Below, in pieces: positions 5,521 to 8,383 of a DNA stretch of 8,383 bases (positions are counted from its first letter, which is position 1; the number at the start of each line of letters is the position of its first letter). Both the position numbers and the translations under genes were made by a program. The DNA comes from CAZJJK01 sp964546285. GTDB taxonomy: Bacteria; Spirochaetota; Spirochaetia; Treponematales; Breznakiellaceae. A model generated the notes under the pieces. The model was not told the origin of the DNA. It ran no database searches and saw nothing but the letters and a program-made list of their open reading frames with translations. The stretch covers positions 1 to 8,383 of the forward strand of contig CAZJJK010000127.1 in assembly GCA_964546285.1 (NCBI GenBank), in the 5' to 3' direction.

Positions 5521-6450
5521 TCAGGCCTTGCGCCAGACCAGCCGGCCTTCCAAAAAGTCCGCCGTCAGTTCGCCGCGCTCACGGAGATAGACAAGAAAAG
5601 AGCGAATGGTGGAACCAACCAAGGCGTATTGGGCCCAGCCTAGATCGATGGCGAAACGCAGCCGCAGGCGGGCTAAAACATCCTCGGCGCTGGCGGGAAC
5701 GGCGCAGGCGTCGCGGACGGCGGAAGCCATTCGTTCGGCGGCGGTTCGATTGACGGCGACGAGGCCGCTGACATCCTCCGTGGGTTTGCCGTGGCTGGGC
5801 AAGACTAGAGCGGCGTTCTTAGCTTGGATCAGGTCCAGCGACGCGAAAAAGGCTTCTGGATCGTAAATAAAAAACAACGGGTGCTTGGCTATCGCCTCGG
5901 CGCCGAATAAAGAATCCCCGGCGAAAAGAACGCCATCGGCCAAAAAGCCGAGCTGCCCAAAAAAATGGCCAGGCAGGGGGATAGCCTCAACATCGATCTG
6001 GGCGGAAACGCTTTGCGCCCCATCCGCCTCCCCGCACCGCCAAAGCGTTTCTAGGCTTCCTGGTCCTATAGTCTTCACCGCGCAGGCTTTCGCTATAAAA
6101 AATTTGTTTCTTAGCTCCCTGGGCGGCAGTCCGCCCCATAAAAAAGCGGGCTCCAGCGACGGATGAGCGCAGAAAGCCGCTTCCATCGCGGAGGCGTACA
6201 GCGGCGCGCCGGTCCGGTCGGCGATAAAGGCCGCGCCGCCGATATGATCGGCGTTGGAATGTGTCAGCAATATGGCGGCTGGACTTTTTCCGGCGGCGGT
6301 CAAAGTCTTAAGGATACGGCGGCCGGCTTCGGCGTCGTTGCCCGCGTCCACCAGGACCAGCCCGATCGGAGTATGGATTACGCCCACATTGGAGGCGGAC
6401 GGCAGATAGGCGGTCCGCTCGGTCAGCCGTACAAGTTCGGAATAAGCCAT
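5521..6450 (-). CDS. Metallo-beta-lactamase-fold hydrolase
   Basis: A 309-residue protein with the MBL fold and no signal peptide or membrane segment, so probably cytoplasmic. The early strand LVLVDAGN (31-38) leads to THSNADHIGG (63-72), the metal motif, with His64, Asp68 and His69 but Asn66 where most members have His (HxHxDH). The remaining ligands are in place: LPGHFFGQLGF (His162), LFAGDSLFG (Asp179) and LPSHGK (His220). A C-terminal helical region (about 235-309) follows the core. I recall HSNADHIGG in other bacterial MBL proteins, so this may be a subfamily trait. The fold covers glyoxalase II-like thioesterases, lactonases and others, and the substrate cannot be read from the sequence. 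No clear ribosome site precedes the ATG. It is a single gene, divergent from the lipoprotein. Confidence 0.88.
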   Translation of the reverse strand: MAYSELVRLTERTAYLPSASNVGVIHTPIGLVLVDAGNDAEAGRRILKTLTAAGKSPAAILLTHSNADHIGGAAFIADRTGAPLYASAMEAAFCAHPSLEPAFLWGGLPPRELRNKFFIAKACAVKTIGPGSLETLWRCGEADGAQSVSAQIDVEAIPLPGHFFGQLGFLADGVLFAGDSLFGAEAIAKHPLFFIYDPEAFFASLDLIQAKNAALVLPSHGKPTEDVSGLVAVNRTAAERMASAVRDACAVPASAEDVLARLRLRFAIDLGWAQYALVGSTIRSFLVYLRERGELTADFLEGRLVWRKA

Positions 6451-6608
6451 ATTTTATGATGCCCGGCAAGGGTTCCGAGGTCAAGCCTTTTTAGCGGCTT
6501 CGCCTTAAGACTGGGCTAATAATCGGTTTCTCTAAACAAAACAGCTATCTTCCCGCTAAAATTCGCCCCCGCTGGGCGCCTTAGGTAAAAACACCCACGC
6601 TATTGAGT

Positions 6609-6624
6609 AATCATCGCAATGATT
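6609..6624. promoter_or_regulatory. Small dyad in the divergent spacer, possible operator
   Basis: AATCAT-CGCA-ATGATT is a perfect 6-bp dyad located 73 bp before the lipoprotein start and upstream of a TATAAA (6642-6647) that could act as a -10. It could be a regulator site; nothing in the window identifies the regulator. A second, GC-rich hairpin (CGCCC-CCGCT-GGGCG) lies at 6564-6578. Confidence 0.3.
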
Positions 6625-6670
6625 TCGGGCCGGGAATGGTCTATAAATAATACCCACTAGAACCGTAAAA

Positions 6671-6676
6671 AGGTGG
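6671..6676 (+). promoter_or_regulatory. Shine-Dalgarno of the lipoprotein gene
   Basis: AGGTGG lies 5 nt before the ATG at 6682 and supports that start, which gives a proper signal peptide directly. Confidence 0.7.
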
Positions 6677-6681
6677 CGGGT

Positions 6682-8383
6682 ATGAAAACACGTGATGGTA
6701 TAGCGATTATTATTCTCGCGGCGCTGATCGCCGCTTGTCCTATGGATGGTCCCGGCGGCGGCGACGATCCTCCGTCCGGCGACGATACGCCCGCTTTCGG
6801 CTGGAGCGACCCCAAGGCGCCCGACGCGAAAAGCTCATTCCAGGCGGCGGAGTATGTCGCGGAAAGCCAGACCAGCGCGCGCGATTTGTCATCATCCCGG
6901 GCGCTCATCTCCGGCGACGAATTTTCCGGCGCCATCGATCCGGATTCGTTAAAGGTGGCCTACCGCTATATCGCGCTCGTCGCGGATGAAGTGGTCAGGA
7001 ACATCGCGGCGGCCGGCATCTACGGTATCGGCCAGCGGGACTTCACCACCACCAATTCCGATTGGGACAGCGCCGACATCGCCGAATACCTCTCCGGAGA
7101 CATGAGCGGCATCCCCGGCTTCAACACGTCCCATTATCCCGAAGCCGAGGTCACCTACGACAGCCAGCTGGAATATGAAGCCTATATCGCTTCCAGCGGC
7201 ATGCCGGTCACCACCGCCGACCTACAGGTGAACGCCTTCGTCATTTACGACGGCACCAAGGGAACGGAAAGCATCGACGACGATGAACTCGCCGTCTTCG
7301 ACCTAGCCTCATCCAGCTTCAAGGTGGAAGTGACGGCGACTCCGCCCGAAGGCGTGGCTTATACCGGCATCGCCTATGAAATCGTCTATTACGAGGCCGC
7401 GATCGACGGCTTCGGACTAATCCGCCATTATTACAACGACTTCGGCGTCTACAAGGCCGGCGACTTCGTCGTCAACAAAAACGGCGTGGACTCTGGCTGG
7501 GGCGGCGACCTCTGGAAATGGGCCTACCTGAAGCACGGCGACGGCCCGGATTCCTGGGACGGCTCGGCGGTGCCGGCCATCAGCGGCGGCGGGTACGACA
7601 ATGTGTGGGCGCCTCTCCCCGAGCCGGAGGCGCCGTATGATCCGTCCTCATGGTCCCCGCATGATCATGGCTGGCAAGCCTACAACGGGTATTACCCATT
7701 CAACGGAAACAACGTGCCGGTGTTCTTTCATCTTGAGAGCCTTACTCCGACAGCGTCAAACAACTATGGCTGGGGCGACGTTTCAGGCGGGCCGAATCTC
7801 GGCAAGCGCCCGGTACCGAGCGCCGCGTGCTGCTATATGATGCTGACGTATAGCATGATGAATACCGCGTTCAATGATGGAGGTAACATGGTTCAGCTTC
7901 TCCATCCGGTCATCTCGGAAGCCGACGTAGTCCAAGCGATGGCGGATTATGAGGCGATCTATTCCGGCTATCAGGCGACGATCTCAGGCAGCGACCCATG
8001 GGACCAAAATCCCGGCGGCTTCTTGGTTTATAATCAGGCCGCTCCCAAGGAAAGCACGCCCATCAGATTTGGCGATTTTCCTGCGGCCGACGCGTCGATC
8101 TACGGCAGCAGTAAAAATGCCAACGCCCACTTATTGGAAGATGGATATAGGCCGAACAAATCCGGCGCCTATCTTGTCTATTATGAGAGCGACGACCATT
8201 TGGGCGACAGCGATATCAGCAAAGTTTTCTATAGCGACAGCCGTCTTCCCGACAGCCAAATCATCAGCCGGACCGAGATGACCGAAAAATTCGGCGTCTA
8301 CGCCTACGACTCCGGCTTGATTAGCCAGGTCTACGACGATTCGCGCATGGTCCAAGCCTTTTCGTCCGGCAGCGGAATGGTCG
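6682..8383 (+). CDS. Large secreted lipoprotein, 3'-partial, function unknown
   Basis: The frame is open from the ATG to the window end, 567 codons and no stop. The N-terminus is a lipoprotein signal: charged MKTRD, hydrophobic residues 7-18, lipobox IAAC with Cys19, then a flexible Gly/Asp/Pro tether (20-36). Asp is not at +2 after Cys (it is Pro), so outer-membrane or surface placement is possible. The mature part is rich in Asp, Gly, Tyr, Trp and Ser. Residues about 140-265 have alternating beta-like strands (EVTYDSQLEYEAYI, SFKVEVTATPPEGVAYTG), suggesting Ig-like or beta-sandwich folds. From about residue 345 the pattern VPVFFHLES, then PSAACCYMMLTYSMMN (379-394) and finally GLISQVYDDSRMVQAFSSG (545-563) loosely recalls C39-like cysteine peptidase domains, but the catalytic residues are not confirmed and the end is missing. 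I do not recognise the family. Confidence 0.85.
   Translation, partial: MKTRDGIAIIILAALIAACPMDGPGGGDDPPSGDDTPAFGWSDPKAPDAKSSFQAAEYVAESQTSARDLSSSRALISGDEFSGAIDPDSLKVAYRYIALVADEVVRNIAAAGIYGIGQRDFTTTNSDWDSADIAEYLSGDMSGIPGFNTSHYPEAEVTYDSQLEYEAYIASSGMPVTTADLQVNAFVIYDGTKGTESIDDDELAVFDLASSSFKVEVTATPPEGVAYTGIAYEIVYYEAAIDGFGLIRHYYNDFGVYKAGDFVVNKNGVDSGWGGDLWKWAYLKHGDGPDSWDGSAVPAISGGGYDNVWAPLPEPEAPYDPSSWSPHDHGWQAYNGYYPFNGNNVPVFFHLESLTPTASNNYGWGDVSGGPNLGKRPVPSAACCYMMLTYSMMNTAFNDGGNMVQLLHPVISEADVVQAMADYEAIYSGYQATISGSDPWDQNPGGFLVYNQAAPKESTPIRFGDFPAADASIYGSSKNANAHLLEDGYRPNKSGAYLVYYESDDHLGDSDISKVFYSDSRLPDSQIISRTEMTEKFGVYAYDSGLISQVYDDSRMVQAFSSGSGMV

Noticed and set aside
5521..6459. Several plus-strand frames of 80 to 98 codons over the hydrolase gene
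   Set aside because: They are antisense shadows of the minus-strand MBL-fold gene, which has full family motifs.

Overview
The window carries a branched-chain amino acid (valine/isoleucine) biosynthesis locus, flanked by a small YdeI/OmpD-associated-type gene, a metallo-beta-lactamase-fold hydrolase and the 5' part of a large exported lipoprotein. The lipoprotein, with a signal peptide and lipobox, fits a diderm bacterium. IlvC belongs to the short yeast/Bacteroides-like branch of ketol-acid reductoisomerases, while its regulator IlvY is of the type known from proteobacteria. With GC-rich coding DNA and AT-rich spacers, a spirochaete (Treponema-like) or another gut-type anaerobe is possible, but the sequence alone does not prove the phylum.

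Layout. 1-474 has no convincing intact gene: an open frame without a start codon on the minus strand at the left edge (1-161), then AT-rich DNA with a possible promoter. 475-768 (+) encodes the small YdeI-like protein. 769-1074 is a spacer between two convergent genes and is packed with four strong inverted repeats. 1075-1983 (-) is ilvY, divergent from ilvC (2159-3220, +), which is followed by ilvD (3320-5152, +) and a textbook intrinsic terminator (5176-5206). 5207-5520 is a spacer with small palindromes and a low-confidence open frame. 5521-6450 (-) is the MBL-fold gene. 6451-6681 is a divergent spacer. 6682 to the window end (+) is a lipoprotein gene of at least 567 codons with no stop inside the window; its frame is open throughout.

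How the genes work together. IlvC (acetohydroxy acid isomeroreductase) and IlvD (dihydroxy-acid dehydratase) catalyse consecutive steps, and the adjacent divergent IlvY is the expected acetohydroxy-acid-responsive activator. A TTGC-N7-GCAA dyad lies in the ilvY-ilvC gap. It is centred about 65 bp upstream of the start implied by a plausible weak ilvC promoter, the usual spot for a LysR recognition site.

I see no CRISPR array, tRNA, rRNA or complete insertion sequence. No clear new multi-gene system is evident. The points most worth following are the hairpin cluster, the unusual cofactor loop of IlvC, the IlvY/short-IlvC pairing, the HxNxDH hydrolase and the lipoprotein with a possible cysteine-peptidase-like C-terminal part.
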